The position numbers and the translations under genes are program-made. A DNA stretch of 64,000 bases. It comes from Nematopogon swammerdamellus (lineage: Eukaryota; Arthropoda; Insecta; Lepidoptera; Adelidae). A model generated the notes under the pieces. It was given only the letters and a program-made list of their open reading frames with translations. It ran no database searches and was not told where the DNA came from. Location: positions 17,577,395 through 17,641,394 of the forward strand of contig OX336345.1 of NCBI GenBank assembly GCA_946902875.1. Direction: 5' to 3'. This document shows positions 43,395-54,322 of the stretch, piece after piece (position 1 is the stretch's first letter; the number at the start of each line of letters is the position of its first letter).

Positions 43395-43700
43395 ATGCCC
43401 CTTTCCACCTCCGCACCACGCGCACTCGGCAGGGATTGCATCCCAACACGCTGGGCTGGACTTACCGCGGATGCGTACCAATGGTTCTGCAGATCTTTGC
43501 TCTACAGAACCGGTAAACTCTGGAACGCTCACCCTGCCCATATATTTCCCCCAAGTACAGTCTCAGGTCCTTCAAGAGGGGCGTGAATGGGCACCTGTCA
43601 GGCCGGCACGGCATTCGTAACCTCCGCATACGACCGAATGTCCATGGGCGTCGTTAGACACCTTATAGCTGTCAATAAAAAAATAAATAAAAATAAAAAT
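43395..43700 (+). pseudogene. Jockey-like LINE C-terminus and 3' end
   Basis: LLYRTGKLWNAHPAHIFPP can be read from about 43497, corresponding to the 'RTGKLWNxLPxxxFP' end of Jockey-group reverse-transcriptase polyproteins. A frameshift follows, then GTCAGGCCGGCACGGCATTC, GAATGTCCATGGGCGTCG and a (AATAAA)n-like tail. Longest coding remnant of this LINE in the window. Confidence 0.78.
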
Positions 43701-43794
43701 TCTCTTGTAAGCGGTAGTATGGGTCAATTATTTATAAGTTACTATAATACTTATGTGGTACTAAACGTTGTAACTTGTGAATTTTGTTCTCTGT

Positions 43795-43876
43795 TCAAAA
43801 GATACGCCCTCGGATAGACAGACAGACGGCGTAGGCCTAGTAATAACGTCCCGTAATGTACGGGACCCTAAAAAAG
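43795..43876 (-). repeat. TTCCGT-type repeat, 5' fragment
   Basis: Minus strand TTTTTTAGGGTCCCGTACATT, TACTAGGCCTACGCCG and TCTGTCTGTCTATCCGAGG. Confidence 0.72.
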
Positions 43877-43881
43877 AGCTT

Positions 43882-44112
43882 ATGAGCGAGCATACAGCAG
43901 CGGTACCAAACTTCAGTGAACCTGACTCGGAGACGGTAGTCAGTGCAATTAAATTCTACGACGGTAGCCAGGTCGACACGGCGACAAGTGAACTGGTTTC
44001 GGTGAATGTACCCGATGTCAACGACTGCCGGACAGATTACGAACTATCCCACAGTGTCCAGACATTTTCTGAGTTGACCCGAGCCGCTGTGTTTCGTTTG
44101 AGTTATTACTAA
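43882..44112 (+). other. Unassigned open frame, 76 codons
   Basis: MSEHTAAVPNFSEPDSETV and the following residues are acidic and polar with balanced codon use, unlike the AT-rich chance frames around it. It begins right after a TTCCGT-type fragment and ends before AT-rich DNA. No domain recognised and no splice context I would trust. Confidence 0.25.
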
Positions 44113-44313
44113 CAGTCAAAGAATTAAAAACGCTAGAAATATTAATACTTGTTTGTTTCCGGTCTAGCTTCGCGTGAAAACATGCTGTAATGATCCTTAG
44201 ATGTTCCAAAAAAACGTCAGTGAAAACCCCATGTGAATTAAATGACTAGTTCCCGATTTATAATCGAACATAGAAACGGCAACGGCGGCGAGTCGTCGGT
44301 CGGTCGGGCGCCG

Positions 44314-44549
44314 TTTTTTTTTTATGTAATCCGGTATGGTTGGCTGAGTCGGAGGGGCCAAAGCACATGCTCCGACCAGCCAATATCACCTCCGAGAAGG
44401 TAGGTGCCATACCGGAGACTTCCCTGGATTCTGGACTAGAGGAGAACACAACCGAGGCTGCTATGCGGCCATCTTACATCCAGTACGGTGGTACCAACCC
44501 AGTCGGCTACAATTCGAGCCTACCACCTAGTAAGGGACAAGGGAAGGGA
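44314..44549 (-). mobile_element. S-SINE, 5'-truncated
   Basis: TTTTTTTTTATGTAATCCGG to CCACCTAGTAAGGGACAAGG. The head and first part of the central domain are missing. Confidence 0.87.
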
Positions 44550-44705
44550 TGGGCAAGGGAATTGATCCGCTTTATTTATTCACATTTATCCACTCAATGA
44601 AGATTTCACGGCCCATTTTGGCTGCGTTCCGACACGGTTATATCTCCACTCATGGCGTCATTAACTCAATTTCGTATAATTTGTGAAATATTTACCTTCA
44701 TCCAA

Positions 44706-45218
44706 TCACCAATTTAATATATCGAGGAGGTCACACAAAAAAAAGGAAATGTACATTACGTCAAGAGAGGCGTAAATAGACGCAAACCGCGCGTACGACC
44801 GAATGTCCATGGGCGTCGTTAGATACCTTATAAGTGGCTTGGCGTCACATGTCGCGCTTTCTATAAAAAAAATGTAGATTTTCTGTATAAAAATGTAGTG
44901 CATGCCGAATATACTTTGACAACAAGGCAAAATGTATTCAACGACAATATCCATTCTGGATATGTATTTCTTTGTTAACAGTGTTTTATTGGATGTGTCG
45001 TTGTTGGTACGTGGACATTGAAATTCTCTCACTTTTGTAGTTACGTCGAATTTTCTAATAATTTCATTATTTGCGTCATTATCTGCGAATGATTCATCGA
45101 TTTGGCCACACGCAATCTCACTATTTTCGACTATTTTATCATCAGGTGCAATAAACGTGTCGGTGAGGAGCAAAGAATCTCGCCCAGTAACATTGGCAAA
45201 ATTGCCGGCGTCCAACAA
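44706..45218 (-). other. Unassigned open frame, 170 codons
   Basis: The first ~110 codons (…TDTFIAPDDKIVENSEIAC and GQIDESFADNDANNEIIRK) have protein-like composition with acidic and polar residues. The last ~55 run antisense through the Jockey-like LINE tail at 44780-44873 and are not meaningful. It opens at a TTG just after a stop, so no good initiator is seen. It may be a degraded exon or part of an unrecognised element. I assign no function. Confidence 0.25.
44780..44873 (+). repeat. Jockey-like LINE 3' terminal fragment
   Basis: CGTACGACCGAATGTCCATGG, CGTTAGATACCTTATAAG and ACATGTCGCGCTTTCTATAAAAAAAA. Confidence 0.78.
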
Positions 45219-47130
45219 TCCTCAGTCCAAAAAGAAATTCACAGAAGCTGGAGCGGAACCGATGATGACTATGTAAGCAGACCTCCCTCGGAACTGATTT
45301 CTGTATCTGCCGCTTTTAGGCAAGTTCAGCAAACAAAGATAACTACCCGTGGCGATTTCAACTGGAGTAAAGAAACCGCCTACAAAGTGGCCGCCAGGTG
45401 ACAGCTAACGTCTCCGTCCGCTTACGGTCTCACTTCAGGTGTGCAGGTGATACATTAATTACGTGACTTGGATATTGTGAGAACAGTAACGACTAAGGCG
45501 GCGGACGGCAGAGAGCGCGGGTGGTGAGCTATTCGCTCAGGATGGCCCCCCGTTGTTACATCGCAAGGATCCGTGCGGTGGGTATATTGCTGTCACATCA
45601 AACCACCTTTGTTCGCCTTCTAACCAACGCCTTATAGTCTTCTCCCTTCCTCAAATCTACTATACCAGGGATGAAAAAGAGACGCATGAAGGCGGCGTTG
45701 GCAAACGGCTTACAATTTTCGGGGCCATTTTTCACATCTTATTCAATGCGTTATTGTCGAGATCGAAATCGCACTTGGGAAACATTCTTGACAAAAATCT
45801 CACTAATTCTGCGCGATGATGTCTTTTTTTGTCGCGGAATGACGTGTCCTCTTCAAATCCTCGGCCATGTCATGAGAGTCAGGCGATTCGGCAGGAATTC
45901 TTTGTGGCCTGGTTAAGACATAATACGTTATGGCTTCATTAAGATATAAATCAGAGGTATCGTGAGATGTCTCTGAAAAAGCTGACTCGCGAGCCCGAGA
46001 ATGGTGACGTGAAATTTAATGACAATAATTTTTTACATTCCTGATTCACTCATTCACGGACAAGGCAATTTAGGAGATTATAACGGATTGTATATTATTA
46101 TATATTATTTTATTTAAAGAACTCTGAATACAGGCCGGAGAAATGACCTATTTATTTCTGATAATCTGATAATGTGATCCAGTTTATGTAGTCATGTCAT
46201 TAACCGGCTATGTCCAATCACTAAAGTTATAAATACAAATATCTAACTTTTAAACCTTCAAATTTAAAAATTTCACACAATGTTTTAACATTTAGAACCA
46301 ATGAAGCATTCATTGCTATTCGTCTTTTAAGTTCATCTCGTTCCTCCTGAATAGAGTCTTCAGCACTGCATCACTGAACACATTCTCAAATGTTTAACTC
46401 CAACTCTTCTGAGTCACAATCCACTCTCGCACAGTTTTCAATCGCAACTCCATCTGCATTTCACACCATAGCCTTCCGCGACTATTGTAAACGCACAATG
46501 AAGTATGGGACATCGCCTTTCATTGTTTTGTCGTCCAATTGTAGGAGTGATTGAATGTTGCGGTCGGTTACTCTTTAAGGGATTAGGCCCTTTGTGTCCG
46601 AGCCCAAAGTATTAAAGATGCACACAAGGTGAAGTGAGTGAGTGAATGGGGCAATGCATGTACTGTTACCGCGTTTTCATTGAGAGTTAGACAAGTTTTA
46701 AGATGTTTATCTGGGATACGAAATTTTGCAAAATACCCGAATCCGCATAAGCCGTATTTTGGTCCCGCTAGGTCCTAAGCCAGATGGCTTAGATAATGAT
46801 CTCCATTGGATATTTGCCACTGCCGTCCTCGCGATAGGCGACGAAGTAGAAGAATTGGTGATAATCCTGTTGAATGACGCCGACGGTGTTATTGTCACCG
46901 TGATTAAGTTTTTGGAAGTAAATTACTCATTGAGCTTTATTCTTTGTACGAACGGGATCTAACATGCTCGCTTGTTTTCTTTGTGGAATATTTTACTTCA
47001 TTCATACTCCTTCCGAGTCATAATAATTTTGAGTACTTGTGGCGCCACAACTTTTTAGGATTCCGAAAAATTCCAGAGATGTGTTACTGTTTGTTTGTTT
47101 GTTCCACCGATCTCTAGCCCTGTATTGTTA
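45219..47130. other. Mixed-composition intergenic DNA
   Basis: 45230-45910 is more GC-balanced, with several frames (45102-45401, 45553-45819, 45671-45916, 46726-46962) that overlap and lack motifs. A host exon could hide here, but nothing supports one. Confidence 0.35.
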
Positions 47131-47133
47131 TTT

Positions 47134-47320
47134 CATAGAAGAAAGAAAGAAAGAAAGAAAGAAAAAAACGTTTATTCAGCTAAAAACGAATTAAATTAGA
47201 ACATACATATAAGTAATCATAAATACAATTAAAAATGCTTTTTTTAGTTGAATAGGAGCAGATAAAGCACGATGCAAAACTAACAGAAGGTAATCGCCTC
47301 CGGTTTTAAGTCTGCCCCCT
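47134..47320 (-). repeat. Probable LINE 3' end with (TTTC)n tail
   Basis: Minus strand reads GGGGGCAGACTTAAAACCGG, then GAATAAACGTTTTTTTC and TTTCTTTCTTTCTTTC. It is the same style of ending as 22910-23078. Confidence 0.45.
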
Positions 47321-47564
47321 TACACAACAAACAATACAATAAAACAATATAATTGAATCAAATGAAATAAAGAAGAAACAAAAAAACAAAATATAACGAC
47401 AATAAGCCAAAAACAAAATTTGTATTTATAAAAAAAGTATGGTAACAACAAAAAAGAAGTAAAGAAAAATTATATTACACATAGGTAATAATACAAAAAA
47501 AATAATACATTACAAAATAATAAAAATATTCGAATTACAAGTTAATTAATTAATTATGCTAGTC

Positions 47565-47652
47565 GGTCAGTCAGTCAGCGTGTAAGCGTCCACTGCTGGA
47601 CATACTTCTCTCAAATTTTCCTCCAGTCCTCCAGGCCTTCAGCGGTAAGGAA
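47565..47652 (-). pseudogene. RTE-type LINE 3' end fragment
   Basis: Minus strand GAAGTATGTCCAGCAGTGGAC ('EKYVQQW'-like) followed by GCTGACTGACTGACC. Upstream GAAGGCCTGGAGGACTGGAGG fits the family's end but with altered frame. Confidence 0.6.
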
Positions 47653-47739
47653 CCACTGCTTTAGTAATCATCTATATTGTTAGTATTTATCTTATTATGT
47701 TTTTATTAAGAGGAAGTTACCTAAGTCTCACTTATTGCA

Positions 47740-47780
47740 GTAAAAAAAACATACACTAGGTTTGTATGTTTTTTTTTTAC
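47740..47780. repeat. Hairpin, ~16-bp stem
   Basis: GTAAAAAAAACATACA pairs with TGTATG followed by a T run and AC. Confidence 0.75.
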
Positions 47781-47832
47781 TACAATTGCTGCGATCGAAT
47801 TAAGAAGTCCCTCTATTTTTAATCGTTTAAAA

Positions 47833-47872
47833 AAGATATGGTTATGTATGTCACCATACATAACCATATCTT
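47833..47872. repeat. Perfect hairpin, 18-bp stem, 4-nt loop
   Basis: AAGATATGGTTATGTATG (47833-47850), loop TCAC, and the exact inverse at 47855-47872. Confidence 0.92.
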
Positions 47873-48522
47873 GTCGTGTTAGACGGAAAATTTTACCTAG
47901 AATACGTCAAGCTATCCTACCTTCTTCCTACGTTGTGTGGTCGAATTTAGTGTATTTTAGGGGCACATATTCCGTGCGCCTAGTCATCTTGTCTTTCAAC
48001 AACAACTCCTCATTGCGACGATAGCGCCAAAACTTTGTCGAAGCCGTTTCGGCTTCAGCTTTAAGTCATTTTCGTTTCTATAGTTAAGTAAATGATAATT
48101 AAGATATAAGATTATCATGGTTTTAATTTAATGTAGTTTTTATAAAATTTTTATTCACTGTTTCTTATTTTCTTATTTATTAATGATCGAATTTTAACTT
48201 TTAACTTTTGACTTGATACTTAGACTTTTAATTTTGTAATTAATTTCAATTTTATTTTATTTTATTTTAAATGTATTTAATGTTTTAATTTTGTAATTTT
48301 CTATCGTTTTTATTTACCGTGTATTATCAAATGCATGTAAACCGGAGGAATTCTATTCTTGGCTATTAAGTTTTTATATTGTTGATTTTTAAACTTGTTA
48401 TATTAATATAAGCTGTGGAATTCTCTAATATATAAATAAATAAATAAACAAATAAAGTGGAACAGACACCACCAGAAAAACTAAACAAAACAATAGCATG
48501 ACTTTACAGAAACTGACATTAG

Positions 48523-48939
48523 TCATATTATTTTAAATAATAATTCAAATTTTCTGCATACCATTCGCCTGAATATATTCGTGGCGGATGCTGTATTTTC
48601 TATTAAGCCTTCGATCCCGAGGAGGCGGTAGGTTTTCATGGAAACGGCGTCGCATCTTTGAGCATTGTTGGGCATTTCCGGTGGCGCTAAGCGCGGGAAC
48701 GATGGATGAGTTAGCTTGGAGAGGTGGTTGGACCAAATGATCTCCTTTAAGCTCGCCGCAGCGCCGCGCGGTCGAAGTTCGTAAATTGACCATAAATTAG
48801 GTTCGGAGATGCGTATCTTGTTAGCCGGGGCTGTCATAAACGGCGGATATTGTGATGGGTTATGAAGGTATTTGTATTGGTAGGTGAGTATTGGGTTGTA
48901 GACGCAATCATTAAATAACACAAGCTTTTTTGTCGGCAC
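48523..48939 (-). other. Unassigned open frame, 138 codons
   Basis: Read in the minus direction, it is proline- and asparagine-containing with no low complexity (…NLWSIYELRPRGAAASLKE, RLAPPEMPNNAQRCDAVS). A second overlapping frame exists on the same strand. I see no motif, signal peptide or membrane segment. It could be a degraded element or chance in a GC-balanced patch. Confidence 0.2.
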
Positions 48940-49160
48940 CTACGCTGGCGGCATTATCCATAAGACAGCAAGTTTAGGCTAGTAAGTAGGGCTTGACTTA
49001 AATACAGTGCTGAATCTAGTGAAATATTCACTAAATTCTTACACCTTTTTTTCTCTTCTATTGATAGTTATAGATGTCTAGTCTAGTGTGTTGTACCTAA
49101 TTTTGAAGTGAAAAATAAATATATCTTAATCTTATATTCTTGTTATTGCATTCTTTAAAC

Positions 49161-49476
49161 TTTTTTAGGGTTCCGAATCCGGTACAGGACCCTATTACTA
49201 AGCCTACGCCGTCTGTCTGTCCGTCTGTCTGTCTGTCCTACTGCTGTATTTCTTGAACCGCAATAGGTAGCCCGTTGAAATGTTCACAGAATATGTATTA
49301 TTATTGCCGATATAACAACAAATAATAAAAAAAAATAAAAAAATTAACAATTCATAGAAGAAACTAAAAAGTGTATGCGCGCCATTTACCGAAAAGACTA
49401 GTAAGTAGCACTGACCATGACATGGCGACACGGAACCCTCGGTACGCGAGTTCGACTCGCACTTGGCCAGTTTTAT
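49161..49476 (+). repeat. TTCCGT...CTTGGCCGG-type repeat, full length
   Basis: TTTTTTAGGGTTCCGAATCC, ACTAAGCCTACGCCGTC, (CTGT/CCGT)n, CCGTTGAAATGTTCACAG, then ACGGAACCCTCGGTACGCG and AGTTCGACTCGCACTTGGCC. It is the copy closest in layout to 13536-13897. Confidence 0.83.
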
Positions 49477-50058
49477 TTTATTTAACAGTAGATATCAATA
49501 TTTTAATTAGTTACAAAAACTAACTGTGAGAGAACAATATTGTGGTGTCTTCAAACGTCGGACTAACGGGCTACACAGCCTAGCAACAGTCCGCAAATCT
49601 GCAGGCATGGCACATGGCACATAACTGAGCGTGGTTTCGCGAGGAAAGGTGATTTTGGCTCTGTCAACTGCGCCGTTGTTGGTCTCTCGGCACAGCCACC
49701 CATGTTGGTTTACATACGATAAATTAACATAGAACATTTTAAATTACAGCTTAATATGTGGTTACAAGAAAATAGTTCTATGACTTAAATTATTTTAATA
49801 TTATCATAGGAAATTAGGAAGACCAAATTATAGTTTATTTAACGGGAATGCAATTTATGTAATATTAGGTAAATTTAATGTATAATGATAATACCTGAAA
49901 ATCACGATTTTAAATGGATGTTACTATTGCATGATAAATTGATATTGTGTGCAAATATATAATTTGATTTGATTTCATCAGTTCTAGTCCACAAGAGATG
50001 CTTTACATTTTAGAAAAATATAAATGTACAAGTATATTTTTATATACGAGATGGGATA
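49477..50058. other. Intergenic DNA
   Basis: A frame at 49507-49737 (minus) has no recognisable motif. No repeats of the window's families. Confidence 0.4.
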
Positions 50059-50394
50059 TACCGTGTGGGCCCGGTACTTAAAAAGAATAGCCCCACTGCA
50101 TCTCTCCCCGTGCATGTCGTAAAAGGCGACTAAGGGATAAGGACAAGATGCCGTGCTAAAGGGCGACGGGCTCGCCACCTCTCACCTTGGCATGGTACTC
50201 TCACCGAGTCATGCAGCAGGTGGGTCTTCGTGCCTTACTTGCTGCTTGATCGATTGAATCTTGTTGGAATACTTTGCGAAACGTGGTGGTCGGTGTTGTG
50301 CTGTAATTTACCAGAGTTCTTGCAGCTCAACACCGATTACTCTGCTTACCCCGATTGTCGGGATTCAGCGTGTGTGATATGTATGTATGTATGA
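50059..50394 (+). repeat. H1-TATG repeat, best full-length copy
   Basis: TACCGTGTGGGCCCGGTACTT at the start. The H1 module ends near GGCGACTAAGGGATAAGG. The middle is CACCTCTCACCTTGGCATGG and CAGCAGGTGGGTCTTCGTG. The 3' side has the stem GGTGTTGTGCTG / CAGCTCAACACC, then the small hairpin CCCGATTGTCGGG, ATTCAGCG and (TATG)n. It has no coding capacity, and its class is unknown to me. Confidence 0.9.
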
Positions 50395-51012
50395 GACGGG
50401 ACATGGTGCACGGTATGAGAGAATCACGGTATAATATAAAATACAAAGAAATATTTCAGAATATACCTATAAATATTTTTACAATAATATTTTATAAATA
50501 AAATAAACACTCACCGTTTTAAGAACAACTTAATATTTTTTCAATAATTATAGCGCCACCTAGCGTCAAGTAGCTGCACTGTGATAACGCACCTGCATAC
50601 CGAGCAAGTAAACGAATCACCAATGACAAGTTTCCTTATTCATTCAAAATCTATTATTTGTTATACTTTGGATTGAAATTATATATTTTTTAAATATATT
50701 ACCAATACTAATGTTCACGCAGTTAATTTTTTACAGGCATCTCATCAATCAGCATCAGTTCAACGTTAGTTCCGCTATTCGTCCACAGATGGCGCTGTAA
50801 CCGTTCATGAATCGGTTTGAGCTTTCCGTTGTTGGAAACTATTGTATTGTATTGCATTGTTTATTGATCATTCATACGACAGTGTTATACTCCACTCGAA
50901 CTTGTCACACTTAACATATTTAAAGTTCTATCTTATTAACTACATGAAATTTTATGATCACTTTATTGGTACATTAAGTCGATTCGGCCATCAAATTTAC
51001 AAATATTTAGGT

Positions 51013-51598
51013 ACATACATACATTCATACCAACACGCTGTGCTGTATCCCGACAAATCGGGGTAAGCAGAGTAATCAGTCCTGTGCTTTTATTTTATAG
51101 AAAACTGACACGGTTGTCTACATCACCTACAACATCCGTTATGTCGGCCCATAACACCGGATCAACTTGGTGCCACCTCAGTGCTTCCCTTCGGTCGTGC
51201 CGGCTACACTGAACTGGACGGAAAACACAAACTATTTACATAGCCGTTTCGACCGACCTTTCATTCAGTGCGGCGGTACCAACCCGGGCAGCTTAAACCC
51301 TACCACCTAGTAATATAAGAAGGGAGTCATATCCCTTAGTCGCCTTTTACGATATACACGGGGAGAGATGCAGTGGGGCTATTCTTTTAAAGTACCGGCC
51401 CCACACGGCGCGTGCTGCAGTAACTCTGGTGAATTACAGCATATCACCGACCACCAAGTTTAGCAAAATTTAGGACAAGGCAAATAATGATCAAGCAGTA
51501 AGAAGGTGCGAAAACAGTTGTCAACCACTGCATGACTGTGGACCTTACCAAGGTGAGAGGTAGCCTGACTGTCGCCCTTTAGAAAGGCATCTTGTCAG
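51013..51598 (-). repeat. H1-TATG repeat split by an L-SINE
   Basis: 3' part at 51013-51088 (CATACATACATT, GCTGTATCCCGACAAATCGG, AGAGTAATCAGTCCTGTGC). The continuation is at 51409-51598 (GCAGTAACTCTGGTGAATTAC, CACCGACCACCAAGTTTAGC, CAAGGTGAGAGGTAGCC). Its H1 end is lost after AGGCATCTTGTC. Confidence 0.85.
51089..51411 (-). mobile_element. L-SINE, short H1-only form, nested
   Basis: Complete from tail (TTTTATTTTATAGAAAACTG) to ACCGGCCCCACACGG. It sits inside the H1-TATG repeat, with a possible GTGCT duplication on both sides. Confidence 0.88.
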
Positions 51599-51623
51599 TT
51601 TAAAATTTTTTTTGAGTTATGAT

Positions 51624-51800
51624 ACAATTTACCTATCAATGACGACGAGGTTGTGGAGATGAAACAAATTAGCTACCAGTGACGATCATGTTGTCGAGAT
51701 GACGCATATTATCTACCAATGACGACCAGGTTGTTGAGATAAACAAATTACTTACTAATGACGACCAGGTTGTCGAGATTAAAGAAATTACCTACAAATT
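51624..51800. repeat. Minisatellite, ~39-bp unit, 4-5 copies
   Basis: Units of the form ACAAATTACCTACCAATGAC + GACCAGGTTGTCGAGAT, with several substitutions between copies. Confidence 0.88.
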
Positions 51801-53602
51801 ATTTTACGGCCAGATTACTCACAGAACAGCAATCGGTGGCCGTCATCCCCGCCTCTTGCTCTGCGAAAGTAATAATGTGCCAATTCCATCTAAACATTGT
51901 TGTCTGTTCTATAGATCCATTTATTTATTTATTTAAAATTGTGACGGTTCGGTACTCTATTTCAATAGTTCCACGAAAATAATGCAATAATACCGTCGCG
52001 ACGAATCTTTCGCACATAACATGTATGTAAAATCGGCCTCTCAAGCCAAATAAAGGTCCACCACAAGTCCCAACCGACTCGTTCGGTTCCAACGGACGTA
52101 GATACCAATTAACTCATATTTTGACTGAGGCCACACAATTCGCTAACTAGTCTGCCCTACATCCTGCCCCGCGCAGCCTTCGATCTGATACGCGTCTGCG
52201 CTCGCGCCGCGCGGCAGCCTTCTCGCCTCGCAGGCATTAATAAGGCGCCGTTAATCTTAGCTGATCCGATGGGTTCATAGGTATAGTTGATGAAATGACT
52301 GTCCATCTTCGAAATTCGGGCTTAAATATATGGAGAAATTCAATTTCTAGTTGGTTCAGAAAGTTATGTAGGTATATACATAGGTACTTGTTCCTTCAAA
52401 ATCGATTTAAATATTTTTTTATAAAAACAATAATTTTAATGTTTTCTTTTTATTTTATGTAAAAGAGACAGATAAAAATCGTTTAGTATTATATTTGTTT
52501 GTCAGTTTACATTTTAGTTTTAATTTTCACTGTAATTTTTTTTTCTGTTTACGTTTCGTTTCTTTTCTTCTTTTCTGTTTATTTATAAGAATTGTGTGCT
52601 TGCATTTACATTGTGCCTTTAATGAGGCCTCATTTTGTTATATTTCAAATTTTTATTTTGTTACTGTTTTTATCTAGTGTACTGAGCACTAATTTTCAAT
52701 TAACCAAATTATGTTTTTTCTAACGTGTAGATAGTTTCAAATAGTTGTAAATAATATTGTATATTTTTGTATGTATTAGACGAATATTTAGACGAACCTA
52801 AATTAAAAAAAAATACACACAAGCACCGCAGCTGAAAATATTTCACTGCCATAGTTAGGAAAGTTTTCTTAAGTACCAGATCTTACCAGAAAAACATTTA
52901 TTTTACGATGTGCTATTATGAAAAATTCAAGAAGAAAAAAAAACGCGTTCAAGTCTAAGGTAAAAATGAATGAAACAACTCTTTAATTCAAATAAAATCT
53001 ACGTTATACAACAACATTCGGCACTACAAAATAAATAAAAAAAGTAACGCCCAAAAACGTTGTCGGACAAAACGACGACACATTTATCCCGGCGCCTACC
53101 GTCGTCGGCCCCTTAGATCCCCCGATATCCGCTGCTCGGTTCCTTCTATTTTTGTTTTGTTCTGTTTTATTCTGTTTTATTGTGGACAGAAACGCGCACA
53201 CCACTAATTTATACACGCTGGCACTTGACATGACAAAGAAACTGTGACCTGCGTTGCCCGCCGTCACCCGCACGTACGCTTGTTACGCCGACCGTAGGGA
53301 TGTGAACAGATTTTGTCGATAAATTGGTAACTCTCTAAATTTTGAACTTTAATACTTTCTTTAATACTTCTCGAACAAAAGTGTTTGTACAACATTCAAG
53401 GCTATACATTGAAAACAATTCTGACAAAAAACTAGGTTTTTTTTTTTCAATTATGTATGTTTTAAGAGCAAACATTAAGTAGTTAAACTTTTAGGCATTA
53501 CACTTCCAAATTCTTGTGTTGCAAGTCAAATAATATATTTCCAAAATAAGTATGTAGGTATCTTCAAGCGAAACATGGGTCCAGTCGCAGCAAAATTACA
53601 TA
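51801..53602. other. Intergenic DNA, nothing recognised
   Basis: GC-rich patch at 52150-52260 and another at 53080-53290. The minus frame at 53004-53273 covers the second patch without a motif. The stretch 52985-53010 could be a retroelement end, but there is no second copy to test it. Confidence 0.4.
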
Positions 53603-53603
53603 A

Positions 53604-53715
53604 TTTTTTTTTAAACTGATACGGTTGGCTACATCACCTACAACACCCGTGATGTCAGCCCATAACATCTTGGTGTACTAGGTGCCATGTCACTGCTTCC
53701 TTTTGGTCGTCCGTA
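53604..53715 (-). repeat. L-SINE 3' fragment
   Basis: TTTTTTTTAAACTGATACGG, ATGTCAGCCCATAACATC and GCCATGTCACTGCTTCC. Confidence 0.82.
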
Positions 53716-54153
53716 CGGTCGTAACTACGACATATATAAACAAAATCAAGTGGTTTATGGGAACTCAATAAAAAGGTCACTTTCATAAATCCAAGATCAG
53801 AACAGGTAAACTGCATGCGTTAGGCAACAACATTAGCGGGCGATATATTAAATTTGTTTTATGGGTATTCATGTGGGATACGAAACTTTACGATCTAGGT
53901 ACTAATAAAGTGCTCACAGACTACCTACTTAATATAATTTACGCGCATTGAACCTAGGAACGATGACTTTGTTACCTTCCAACCGTGCGTTAAAGTTGGT
54001 GACTAAATAGTGCTGGGTAGTGCTGTTTCTTGCACTGTAACACTGTTGCGATAAAACAATGGGTTGCGCAGACTAAAACAACTGAGTTATTGATATACAA
54101 AGATTTAGCTGGGGATCCCAAGTATTTTTTCAGGTTTGTAGTGAATTGTGATA

Positions 54154-54322
54154 TGTCAACAGTAGCACTGGTAACAGTAACAAAAGTAATATTAGGACGA
54201 TTAACAGTAACAGTAGCAATAGTAACAGAAATACTAGTAACTGGTAATACTAATAACAGAAATACTAGTTACAATATCAATAGTAACATTAAGACGAGTA
54301 ACAGTAAAAATAGTAACAATTA
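54154..54322. repeat. Degenerate (AGTAAC)n low-complexity tract
   Basis: Repeated AACAGTAACAGTAGCAATAG-type words. The frame through it (54030-54323) is the translation of this tract and not a gene. Confidence 0.85.

Noticed and set aside
47833..47872. A microRNA precursor
   Set aside because: The stem is only 18 bp with a 4-nt loop and does not extend, so it is too short for a usual precursor.
51624..51800. CRISPR-like repeat array
   Set aside because: The units are contiguous and without spacers, in animal DNA. It is a minisatellite.
52985..53290. End of an LTR retrotransposon
   Set aside because: AATAAA and a GC-rich patch suggested it, but I found no second LTR, primer-binding site or coding domain.
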